Shown piece by piece: positions 53,817 to 64,000 of a stretch of DNA of 64,000 bases. Both the position numbers and the translations under genes were made by a program. The notes under the pieces are model-generated. The model ran no database searches. It was given only the letters and a program-made list of their open reading frames with translations, and had not been told where the DNA came from. The number at the start of each line of letters is the position of its first letter. Within the stretch, counting starts at the first letter, position 1. Origin of the DNA: Actinomycetota bacterium (lineage in GTDB: Bacteria; Actinomycetota; Acidimicrobiia; Acidimicrobiales; Ilumatobacteraceae); contig VGAK01000002.1 of NCBI GenBank assembly GCA_016870775.1, forward strand, positions 1 to 64,000, given 5' to 3'.

Positions 53817-56081
53817 ATGTCGGAGTCGCCGAACAACCCCTCTGTGGTTGCGCTCAACCCCGATCAGCACGATGCCGTGCACCATCCCGGCGGGCCACTG
53901 CTCGTCGTCGCCGGCGCGGGATCGGGGAAGACCCGTGTGCTCACCCAGCGAATCGCCTGGCTCGTCTCGACGGGAGTGCATCCCGGCGACATCCTGGCCA
54001 TCACTTTCACCAACAAGGCCGCCGAGGAGATGCGCGAGCGTGTCGTTGCGTCGGTGGGTGAGTCGGCGCGACGGATGTGGGTGACGACTTTCCACAAGGC
54101 GTGCGTGCGCATCCTGCGTCGCAACGCCGAGGCCATCGATTTCCCGTCGCAGTTCGCCATCTACGACGCCCAGGACTCCAAGCGCCTCGTGGGGTGGGTG
54201 ATCCGCGACATGGGTCTCGACCCCCGCAAGTTCCCCGCCGGCACGGTGCAAGCGCGCATCAGCCTCTGGAAGAACGAGATGGTGTCGGTTGCGGCCGCGA
54301 TCGACGGCGCCGACAATCCGGCGACCAAGCGAATCGCCGAGGTCTACCGCGAGTACCAGGCGCGTCTCGAGCGTGCCGGTGCCATGGATTTCGACGATCT
54401 GCTGCTGAACACGGTGGCGCTGCTCGAGCGGAACCCCGAGGTCCTCGCGCACTACCAGCGGCGTTTCAAGCACATTCTCGTCGACGAGTTCCAGGACACC
54501 AACCGAGCCCAGAATCGGATCGTGCTCCTCCTCGGGGCGGGTCACCACAACGTCTGCGTCGTGGGGGACAGCGACCAGAGCATCTACAGGTTCCGCGGCG
54601 CGGACCTGCGCAACATCTCGGACTTCGAGCGCGCCTTCCCGGACGTGACGGTGGTCGTGCTGGCGCAGAACTACCGCAGCACCCAGAACATCCTGTCGGC
54701 CGCGAACGCGGTGATCGCGGGCAACTCGGGCCGCCTGCACAAGGACCTGTGGACCTCGGGGGGTGAGGGCGAGCTCATCGTGCGCTACTGGGCCGACGAC
54801 GAGTGGGACGAGGCCGGCTTCGTCGCGACCACCGCGAGGGAGGCGTGTTCCCAGATGGGACTCGAGTGGCGCGACATCGCCGTGATGTACCGCACGAACG
54901 CCCAGAGCCGCACGATCGAGGAGACGATGATGCGGGAGGGCATCCCCTACAAGGTGGTCGGTGGCACCCGGTTCTACGACAGGCGCGAGGTCCGCGATGC
55001 GATCGCATACCTGAAGGCTGCGGTGAACCCGAACGACGAGGTGAGTGTGAAGCGCGTGCTGAACGTCCCCAAGCGCGGCGTCGGCGAGACCAGCACCGCC
55101 AAGCTCGATGTCTGGGCCGCCGACAACGGCGTGTCGTTCCACGAGGCGATGCGCCGGGCCGGTGAGGCGGGCGTGTCGGGTGCGGCCGCCAAGGGCATCG
55201 CATCGTTCCTCGGCCTCGTCGACGAATTGACGGCGGCGCTGTCGGACGGTCCCTCGGCGGTGCTCGAGATCGCGATGGTGCGCAGTGGCTACCTCGACCA
55301 GCTGGCCACCGAGGACACCGTCGAGGCCGCGGGCCGCATCGAGAACGTGCACGAACTCATCGGATCGGCAGCCGAGTTCGCAGACGTCGAGGAGTTCCTC
55401 GAGCAGGTCGCACTCGTGGCCGACACCGACGAGATCACCGGCGACAATCGCATCGTGCTGATGACACTGCATTCCGCCAAGGGGCTCGAGTACCCGGCCG
55501 TGTTCCTGGTCGGGATGGAGGAGGGGATCTTTCCCCACAGTCGCGCGATGACCGACGAGGACGAACTCGAGGAGGAGCGCCGGCTCGCCTACGTGGGCAT
55601 CACCCGTGCACGCGAGCGGTTGTTCGTGTCGCACGCGTGGCAGCGCTTGCTCTGGGGACAGTCCCAGTACAACCCGCCGTCGCGGTTCCTCTCCGAGGTG
55701 CCCCCGGAGTTGTTCGACCGGCGCGGCAACGTCGACTCGGGCGTCGACAACGAGCGCGCGACCAGTTACGGTCGCACACCCGGGGATTGGCACTCTGCGC
55801 CGGTTCCCCCCTACCGGCGCGCCGCCGAGTCCGACGAACCCGACGGACGCACGTTCGGTGCGCGTCGGGCCGAAGCCGCGACACGTCCCTCGCGCGAGCC
55901 CAGGGTCGCCGCCAACATGCCCGAGCTGGGTGTCGGTGACGACGTGGAGCACGCCACCTTCGGTGAGGGCGTCGTGATCGGGATCACCGGTGCGGGTGAC
56001 AAGACCGAGGTCACGGTGCGGTTCCGCGACCGCGGGACCAAGCATCTCGTGCTCGCGTGGGCCCCGCTCAAGAAGATCTGA
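53817..56081 (+). CDS. UvrD/PcrA-type ATP-dependent DNA helicase
   Basis: 754 residues of superfamily 1A. Walker A is AGAGSGKTRVLTQRI (residues 32-46), motif Ia ITFTNKAAEEM, motif II VDEFQDTN, motif III GDSDQSIYRFRGAD, motif V TLHSAKGLEYPAVFLVG and motif VI VGITRARERLF. The C-terminus ends in a Tudor-like RNA polymerase-binding segment (ATFGEGVVIGITGAGDKTEV). It unwinds DNA 3'-5' in repair and transcription-coupled repair. UvrD1 and PcrA cannot be told apart by eye. Confidence 0.95.
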   Translation: MSESPNNPSVVALNPDQHDAVHHPGGPLLVVAGAGSGKTRVLTQRIAWLVSTGVHPGDILAITFTNKAAEEMRERVVASVGESARRMWVTTFHKACVRILRRNAEAIDFPSQFAIYDAQDSKRLVGWVIRDMGLDPRKFPAGTVQARISLWKNEMVSVAAAIDGADNPATKRIAEVYREYQARLERAGAMDFDDLLLNTVALLERNPEVLAHYQRRFKHILVDEFQDTNRAQNRIVLLLGAGHHNVCVVGDSDQSIYRFRGADLRNISDFERAFPDVTVVVLAQNYRSTQNILSAANAVIAGNSGRLHKDLWTSGGEGELIVRYWADDEWDEAGFVATTAREACSQMGLEWRDIAVMYRTNAQSRTIEETMMREGIPYKVVGGTRFYDRREVRDAIAYLKAAVNPNDEVSVKRVLNVPKRGVGETSTAKLDVWAADNGVSFHEAMRRAGEAGVSGAAAKGIASFLGLVDELTAALSDGPSAVLEIAMVRSGYLDQLATEDTVEAAGRIENVHELIGSAAEFADVEEFLEQVALVADTDEITGDNRIVLMTLHSAKGLEYPAVFLVGMEEGIFPHSRAMTDEDELEEERRLAYVGITRARERLFVSHAWQRLLWGQSQYNPPSRFLSEVPPELFDRRGNVDSGVDNERATSYGRTPGDWHSAPVPPYRRAAESDEPDGRTFGARRAEAATRPSREPRVAANMPELGVGDDVEHATFGEGVVIGITGAGDKTEVTVRFRDRGTKHLVLAWAPLKKI

Positions 56082-56158
56082 GCGACAGTTCTGATTCGCC
56101 CCGACGTCCCTGCCATCACTCGGGCACGCGACGGGTGATCCTCGCCGCCGGGTTCGTC

Positions 56159-56650
56159 TCAGTCGCTCGGATTCAGTCCGCGCAAGTCGACGTACAGGGT
56201 CTTGCGGTTCTCCACGATCGGGCGCACATCGCCGGGGGGTGCGAGCAACGATGTGTCGAGCGTGCGTCCGGCGCAGTCGGTGAAGTCGCGTGTTCCCTGC
56301 ACGTGCACGACGAGGCACGAGGGATCCCTGTCGGCCGGATAGCCGTAGTAGACCTGCCAGCCATCGGCCGGGTCGTCACCGGAGTGGTCGAGCACGATCG
56401 AGCGCACGCCATCGGGGCTCTTCAGGTCTGGGAACAGCAGGGGACCATCCTTGGCCACGGCCTCGGCGAGGGAGTCGACGGGACCCACCTCGAACACGGC
56501 CTCGGCGATCCGGGTCCCCGGCTCGGCACGGTCGTTGATCACGGTCGCCACGATCCAAAGTCCGCCGAAGAACGCGGCAAAGAAGGCGACGCCCCCCAGC
56601 ACGGGAACGAGGGCGCGCGCGAGGGGCGAGCGCAGACGGGGGGTCCGCAT
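56159..56650 (-). CDS. Membrane protein with degenerate Rieske-like domain
   Basis: 163 residues from ATG 56650. One span (about 15-38, VPVLGGVAFFAAFFGGLWIV) is followed by an exported domain. Its order of blocks (CLVVHVQGTRDF, then CAGRTLDTSLLAPPGD, then KTLYVDLRGL) resembles a Rieske fold, but the Cys-X-His cluster ligands are not there, so no 2Fe-2S cluster is expected. The two Cys may form the disulfide. Function unknown. Confidence 0.62.
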   Translation of the reverse strand: MRTPRLRSPLARALVPVLGGVAFFAAFFGGLWIVATVINDRAEPGTRIAEAVFEVGPVDSLAEAVAKDGPLLFPDLKSPDGVRSIVLDHSGDDPADGWQVYYGYPADRDPSCLVVHVQGTRDFTDCAGRTLDTSLLAPPGDVRPIVENRKTLYVDLRGLNPSD

Positions 56651-56692
56651 GACCCCATTGTGGCGGGTTGGTGCGCCGGTTGGGCGAGGGCG

Positions 56693-56698
56693 TAGGTT
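56693..56698 (+). promoter_or_regulatory. -10 box of B12-binding subunit gene
   Basis: TAGGTT, 8 nt before GTG 56707, with no SD. Confidence 0.45.
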
Positions 56699-56706
56699 TT
56701 TTCCCT

Positions 56707-57108
56707 GTGAAGCGCACCTACCGAGTAGTTGTGGCAAAGCCCGGTCTCGACGGGCACGACCGCGGCGCCAAGACCATCACCCGGGCCCTCCGCGACCATG
56801 GTTTCGAGGTCATCTACACCGGTCTGCACCAGACGCCCGAGCAGATCGCCGAGACCGCGCTCCAGGAGGACGCCGACGCCGTCGGTCTATCGCTCCTGTC
56901 CGGTGCACACCTGACCCTGTTTCCCCGGGTGATGGAGGAGTTGCGCTCCCGTGACCTCGATGACGCGCTGGTGTTCGGTGGCGGCGTCATCCCGGATGCC
57001 GATGCCCGCGCGCTCCGCGAGCAGGGTGTGGGGAACATCTTCGGACCAGGTTCTTCGTTGAAGGCGATCTGTCAATGGCTCGAGGAGGAACTCGACTCGC
57101 GCGGGTGA
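56707..57108 (+). CDS. Stand-alone cobalamin-binding subunit of an acyl-CoA mutase
   Basis: 133 residues from GTG 56707. [20 protein letters not shown] carries the D-X-H-X2-G cobalamin motif, [14 protein letters not shown] and [19 protein letters not shown] complete the B12 Rossmann domain. Similar small subunits pair with a separate large subunit in methylmalonyl-CoA, ethylmalonyl-CoA or 2-hydroxyisobutyryl-CoA mutases. The large subunit is not in the window. It is followed by sucC-sucD, which would use the succinyl-CoA made by a methylmalonyl-CoA mutase. Confidence 0.92.
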   Translation: MKRTYRVVVAKPGLDGHDRGAKTITRALRDHGFEVIYTGLHQTPEQIAETALQEDADAVGLSLLSGAHLTLFPRVMEELRSRDLDDALVFGGGVIPDADARALREQGVGNIFGPGSSLKAICQWLEEELDSRG

Positions 57109-57225
57109 CCACCGGGGCGCCGTGTGCGTCCGTCCGATCCGCCCCGTCCGCTCCTGCTTCTAAGAACTTCTGCCGCATCCGATCCCGACCACAACCACAA
57201 CCACAACGATCAACGGAGACAAACA

Positions 57226-58371
<1,146 letters not shown>

Positions 58372-58430
58372 TGCGCGCCCCGGACCATCGCCACCGATAA
58401 CTGACAGACACAGGAAGAACGGACACAACC

Positions 58431-59330
58431 ATGGCAATTTTCGTCGATGCGAGCACCAAAGTGATCGTGCAGGGCCTCACCGGCGGGCAGGGCAAGTACC
58501 ATGGCCTGCGCAACCGCTCCTACGGCACGCAGGTCGTCGGGGGAGTCACGCCGGGCAAGGGAGGCACCGATGTCGAGGGAATCCCCGTGTTCGACGGCGT
58601 GGCCGACGCCGTCGCTTCGACCGGCGCGACCGCGTCGTTCGTCGCGGTCCCGCCGAGGGCCGCGCCGGCTGCGATCCTCGAGGCTGCCGCTGCGGGGATC
58701 TCGTTCATCGTGTGCATCACCGAGGGGATCCCGGCGCAGGACGAGGCGCGCACCTACAGCACCTTGTTGCGCGATCACCCGACCGTGCGACTGCTCGGGC
58801 CGAACTGCCCGGGGATCATCAGCCCAGGCAAGTGCAACATCGGCATCACCGCCGGTGAGATCGCACAGGAGCCCTCGGTCGCGGGGCCGAACGTGGGCAT
58901 CGTGTCCCGGTCCGGGACCCTCACCTACCAGGCGTTGTACGAGTTGAAGCAGCGCGGGATCGGTGTGTCGACCTGCGTGGGCATCGGCGGAGACCCCGTG
59001 CCCGGCACGTCGTTCATCGACTGCCTGGGCGAGTTCCAGGCCGACCCCGAGACCCACGCGATCATCATGATCGGTGAGATCGGCGGGTCAGCCGAGGAGG
59101 AAGCGGCCGAGTTCATCAAGGCCAACGTCACCAAGCCGATGTCGGCCTACATCGCCGGTGTCACCGCACCCGCGGGCAAGAAGATGGGTCACGCCGGCGC
59201 GATCGTGTCGGGCGGCAAGGGAACCGCGCGGGGAAAGATGGACGCCTTGCGCGACGCCGGGGTCAGGGTGGGCCAGAACCCCACCGAGGCCGGCGCACTG
59301 ATGGCCGAGATCGTCGCTGGACTGCGCTGA
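58431..59330 (+). CDS. sucD: Succinyl-CoA synthetase subunit alpha
   Basis: 299 residues. VQGLTGGQGKYHGLRNRSYG opens the CoA-binding domain, GIVSRSGTLTYQA follows, and the phospho-His is in KKMGHAGAIVSGGKGTARGK. It pairs with SucC. ATG 58431 has GGAAGAACGG upstream. purH starts at the base after its stop. Confidence 0.97.
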   Translation: MAIFVDASTKVIVQGLTGGQGKYHGLRNRSYGTQVVGGVTPGKGGTDVEGIPVFDGVADAVASTGATASFVAVPPRAAPAAILEAAAAGISFIVCITEGIPAQDEARTYSTLLRDHPTVRLLGPNCPGIISPGKCNIGITAGEIAQEPSVAGPNVGIVSRSGTLTYQALYELKQRGIGVSTCVGIGGDPVPGTSFIDCLGEFQADPETHAIIMIGEIGGSAEEEAAEFIKANVTKPMSAYIAGVTAPAGKKMGHAGAIVSGGKGTARGKMDALRDAGVRVGQNPTEAGALMAEIVAGLR

Positions 59331-60839
59331 ATGCCCCGAGTTCTCCTCTCGGTCCACGACAAGACGGGCATCGTCGGCCTCGCCTCGTCCCTGCACGAGA
59401 TGGGATGGTCGCTGCTCTCCAGTGGCGGCACCGCGCGCGTGCTCGCCGAGGCCGCACTCCCGGTCACCGATGTCGCCGAGATCACCGGCTTCCCTCCGTT
59501 GTTGGGCCACCGGGTCGTCACACTGCATCCGAGAGTGCACGGCGGCATCCTCGCGGATCGTGACGATCCCGACCATGCCGCCGAGATGGCAGAGCACGGG
59601 ATCGAGGGGATCGACCTCGTCGTGGTCAACCTCTATCCGTTCGCTCAGGCTCCGGGCACCGAGATGATCGACATCGGTGGTCCCGCGCTCGTGCGCGCGG
59701 CTGCCAAGAACCATGCGCATGTCGGCGTGGTGGTGGACACCGCCGATTATGCGGAGGTGCTCGAGATGATCGAGGGCGGATATTTCGGTCCCGGTGCGCG
59801 CAGGGTGCTCGCCCAGAAGGCGTTCCGCATCACGAGCGCATACGACGCCGCGATCGCCTCCTGGCTCGCCGAGGATTCCGCGGACCGCGCCCCCGCGAGT
59901 CTCCCCGCGCTCCTGACGCTCGTGGCCGAGCGCGCCGAGGTCCTCCGCTACGGCGAGAACCCTCACCAGGCCGGCGCGCGCTACCGGCTCCCTGGTGTCG
60001 AGAGTTGGTGGGACTCGGCAGTGCAGTTGAACGGCAAGGAGATGAGCTACCTGAATGTGCTCGACACCGAGGCCGCATGGCGACTCGTGAACCGGTTCGA
60101 CCGCCCCGCAGCCGTCGTCGTCAAGCACGCGAACCCCTGCGGGGTCGCGCTCGCACCGACCATCAGCGAGGCCTACGCCGCCGCCCACGGCGCCGATCCG
60201 GTGAGCGCCTTCGGTGGCGTCGTCGCGGCCAACGGCGAGATCGACTCCGTGACCGCGGTTGCGATAGCGGCCGTCTTCACCGAGGTCGTGGTCGCCCCGT
60301 CATTCTCCGCCGAGGCGCTCGAGATCCTGTGCGCCAAGGAGAACCTCCGATTGATCGAGGCATCGAGCCCGTACGGCTCGATGGCCATCGACGTGCGATC
60401 GATCGACGGGGGCCTGCTCGTGCAGACCACCGACGACGTGGATGAACCCCTCGACGACTACGAGGTGGTCGGGTCGCGCGCGCCGTCGGCCGAGGAATGG
60501 TCGAGCCTGCTGCTTGCATGGCAGACCGTGGCCGCGACGTGGAGCAACGCGATCGTGCTCGCGCACGGGGACACCGTGGTCGGGGTCGGTGGTGGACAGC
60601 CGAATCGCGTCGACGCTGCACGCATCGCGATCGGGCGTGCGGGCGACAGCGCCCGAGGTGCGGTGGCGGCCAGCGACGCATTCTTCCCGTTCGCCGACAC
60701 CGTCGAGGTGCTCGCCGCCGCCGGAGTCACCGCGATCATCCAGCCGGGGGGGAGCGTGCGCGATGCGGAGTCGACCGTGGCCGCCGATGCCCGCGGCATC
60801 GCGATGGTCCACACGGGCGTGCGCCACTTCCGTCACTGA
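59331..60839 (+). CDS. purH: Bifunctional AICAR transformylase / IMP cyclohydrolase
   Basis: 502 residues. The N-terminal MGS-like IMP cyclohydrolase starts RVLLSVHDKTGIVGLASSL with LHPRVHGGILADRD. The transformylase has YGENPHQAGARYRLP, KHANPCGVALA and a late SDAFFPFADTVEV. It performs the last two steps to IMP. ATG 59331 abuts the sucD stop. In related operons purN lies here, but it is absent. Confidence 0.97.
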   Translation: MPRVLLSVHDKTGIVGLASSLHEMGWSLLSSGGTARVLAEAALPVTDVAEITGFPPLLGHRVVTLHPRVHGGILADRDDPDHAAEMAEHGIEGIDLVVVNLYPFAQAPGTEMIDIGGPALVRAAAKNHAHVGVVVDTADYAEVLEMIEGGYFGPGARRVLAQKAFRITSAYDAAIASWLAEDSADRAPASLPALLTLVAERAEVLRYGENPHQAGARYRLPGVESWWDSAVQLNGKEMSYLNVLDTEAAWRLVNRFDRPAAVVVKHANPCGVALAPTISEAYAAAHGADPVSAFGGVVAANGEIDSVTAVAIAAVFTEVVVAPSFSAEALEILCAKENLRLIEASSPYGSMAIDVRSIDGGLLVQTTDDVDEPLDDYEVVGSRAPSAEEWSSLLLAWQTVAATWSNAIVLAHGDTVVGVGGGQPNRVDAARIAIGRAGDSARGAVAASDAFFPFADTVEVLAAAGVTAIIQPGGSVRDAESTVAADARGIAMVHTGVRHFRH

Positions 60840-60909
60840 CCTCGAGCGCTCCGGCGCGGAACAAACCCGCACTGGCGCCGATCAGCCCCATCAGCGGGTC
60901 CACCAGTCG

Positions 60910-60915
60910 TAGGAT
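60910..60915 (+). promoter_or_regulatory. -10 box of leaderless metF
   Basis: TAGGAT, 6 nt before ATG 60922, with no SD. A leaderless start leaves no room for a SAM riboswitch. Confidence 0.5.
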
Positions 60916-60921
60916 GATCAA

Positions 60922-61782
60922 ATGGCGCGCATCGGTGATCTCCTGGCAGCCAGCCGCACGTTCTCCTTCGAGTTCTCCCCACCCAAGACGGCCCAGGCAT
61001 CGCTGAGCCTCGGGCACACGATCGCCGAGTTGGCCCCGCTCGGGCCATCGTTCGTCTCGGTCACCTACGGTGCCGGGGGCAGCACGCGCGTGCACACCCG
61101 CGACACCGTGCTGTGGGTGCGCAAGGAGACCCCCGTGTCCCCGATGGCTCATCTCACCTGCGTCGGGCACACGCGCGAAGAGATCTCCTCGATCGTGTCC
61201 ACCTATGTCGAGGCGGGTGTCCACAACGTCCTCGCCCTCGGGGGCGACCCGCCGAAGGACCCCTCCGAGGCACGGCCCAGTGAGTACGAGTACGCAATCG
61301 ATCTGCTCCGGCACCTGCGCGCCGACTTCGATCTCTCGATCGGGGTCGCGGCCCATCCCGAGGGGCACCCGCGCTCACCCGACCTCGCCACCGACCGTCG
61401 GCATCTCGCCGAGAAACTGCGCATTGCCGACTTCGCGATCACGCAGTTCTTCTTCGAGGTCGATCACTGGGTGCGGCTCGCCGAGGATCTCGCCTCACTC
61501 GGCGTCGACAAACCGGTCATCCCGGGGATCATGCCGGTCACCAACCTCGACCAGGTCCAGCGGATGGCGCAGCTCTCCGGTGCCGCGTTCCCCACCTGGC
61601 TGCGCGAGCGTCTGGAGTCCGCGTCCACGCCCGAGGAGGTGCGCCGCGTTGGCGTCGAGGCCGCGACCGAGTTGTGCGCGGGGCTGCTCGAGGCCGGTGT
61701 GCCCGGTCTTCACTTCTACACGTTGAACAAGTCGACAGCGACGAGGGAGATCTACGCCCAACTGGGTCTGCCCGTGGCGTGA
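60922..61782 (+). CDS. metF: 5,10-methylenetetrahydrofolate reductase
   Basis: 286 residues. TFSFEFSPPKTAQASLSLGH, FVSVTYGAGGSTRVHTRD and LALGGDPPKDPSEA are the MTHFR blocks, with ADFAITQFFFEVDHWVRLAE later. It makes 5-methyl-THF for methionine synthesis using FAD. Length is normal for the bacterial single-domain enzyme. Confidence 0.97.
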   Translation: MARIGDLLAASRTFSFEFSPPKTAQASLSLGHTIAELAPLGPSFVSVTYGAGGSTRVHTRDTVLWVRKETPVSPMAHLTCVGHTREEISSIVSTYVEAGVHNVLALGGDPPKDPSEARPSEYEYAIDLLRHLRADFDLSIGVAAHPEGHPRSPDLATDRRHLAEKLRIADFAITQFFFEVDHWVRLAEDLASLGVDKPVIPGIMPVTNLDQVQRMAQLSGAAFPTWLRERLESASTPEEVRRVGVEAATELCAGLLEAGVPGLHFYTLNKSTATREIYAQLGLPVA

Positions 61783-61806
61783 CCCGGGTGCCTGCCGGGC
61801 GGCGCC

Positions 61807-64000
<2,194 letters not shown>

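Noticed and set aside
53658-56318. Long open frame of 886 codons on the minus strand opposite the helicase gene
   Set aside because: It mirrors the codon periodicity of the helicase in high-GC DNA, shows no recognisable domain, and the plus-strand protein has all SF1 motifs.
60839-60921. A SAM or folate riboswitch before metF
   Set aside because: The -10 box lies 6 nt before the ATG, so there is almost no leader, and no riboswitch motif is visible.

Overview
The window (64 kb, GC about two thirds by eye) looks like chromosome of a high-GC actinobacterium, most likely an Acidimicrobiia relative. The basis is the gene order rplQ-truA-rplM-rpsI-glmM-glmS-acpS-nnr-alr-tsaE/B-rimI-tsaD-groES-groEL (typical of Actinobacteria), a zinc-type S14, a CIRCE-controlled groESL, Thr-rich secreted proteins, and many genes whose start codon sits 6-10 nt after a TANNNT -10 box (leaderless transcription). 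The class-level placement is inference.

Layout. 1-129: end of tuf. 141-452: rpsJ. 530-4550: three non-ribosomal genes (HtrA-type protease, acyl-CoA synthetase, alpha/beta hydrolase) that split the S10 operon. 4551-4957: a regulatory leader rich in inverted repeats. 4958-19462: rplC to rplQ, the S10-spc-alpha superoperon including secY, adk, infA (apparent CTG start), rpmJ and rpoA, with no map gene between adk and infA. 19512-21312: truA, rplM, rpsI. 21347-33535: glmM, a 1132-residue GlmS-like protein, acpS, nnr, alr, the t6A genes tsaE/tsaB/tsaD with rimI, dusB and maf. 33532-35599: tandem CIRCE, groES, groEL. 35790-36631: a 56-residue protein and a NUDIX hydrolase.

36668-39938 (minus): an FMN-riboswitch operon ribD-ribBA-ribH followed by a secreted phospholipase A2. 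40109-40642 (minus): a TetR regulator with an abnormal N-terminus. 40649-43790: an unfamiliar three-gene envelope cluster (secreted seven-blade propeller with a Thr linker and C-terminal membrane anchor; a MotB/TolR-like single-span protein; a two-span protein). 43733-53740: a DMT exporter, hydrolases, guaA, an NlpC/P60 hydrolase, a phosphotransferase-family protein, an SDR, yaaA, and a ferredoxin-P450 pair. 53817-64000: a UvrD/PcrA helicase, a degenerate Rieske-like membrane protein, a stand-alone B12-binding mutase subunit, sucC-sucD-purH, metF, an OafA-type acyltransferase and the start of mdh.

Most of the window is core translation, protein folding, cell-wall precursor, riboflavin and central-carbon functions. 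The points most worth following are the giant GlmS, the envelope cluster at 40.6-43.8 kb, the CTG-initiated infA with its leader hairpin, the rerouted S10 operon, and the riboswitch whose closing helix covers the ribD ribosome-binding site.
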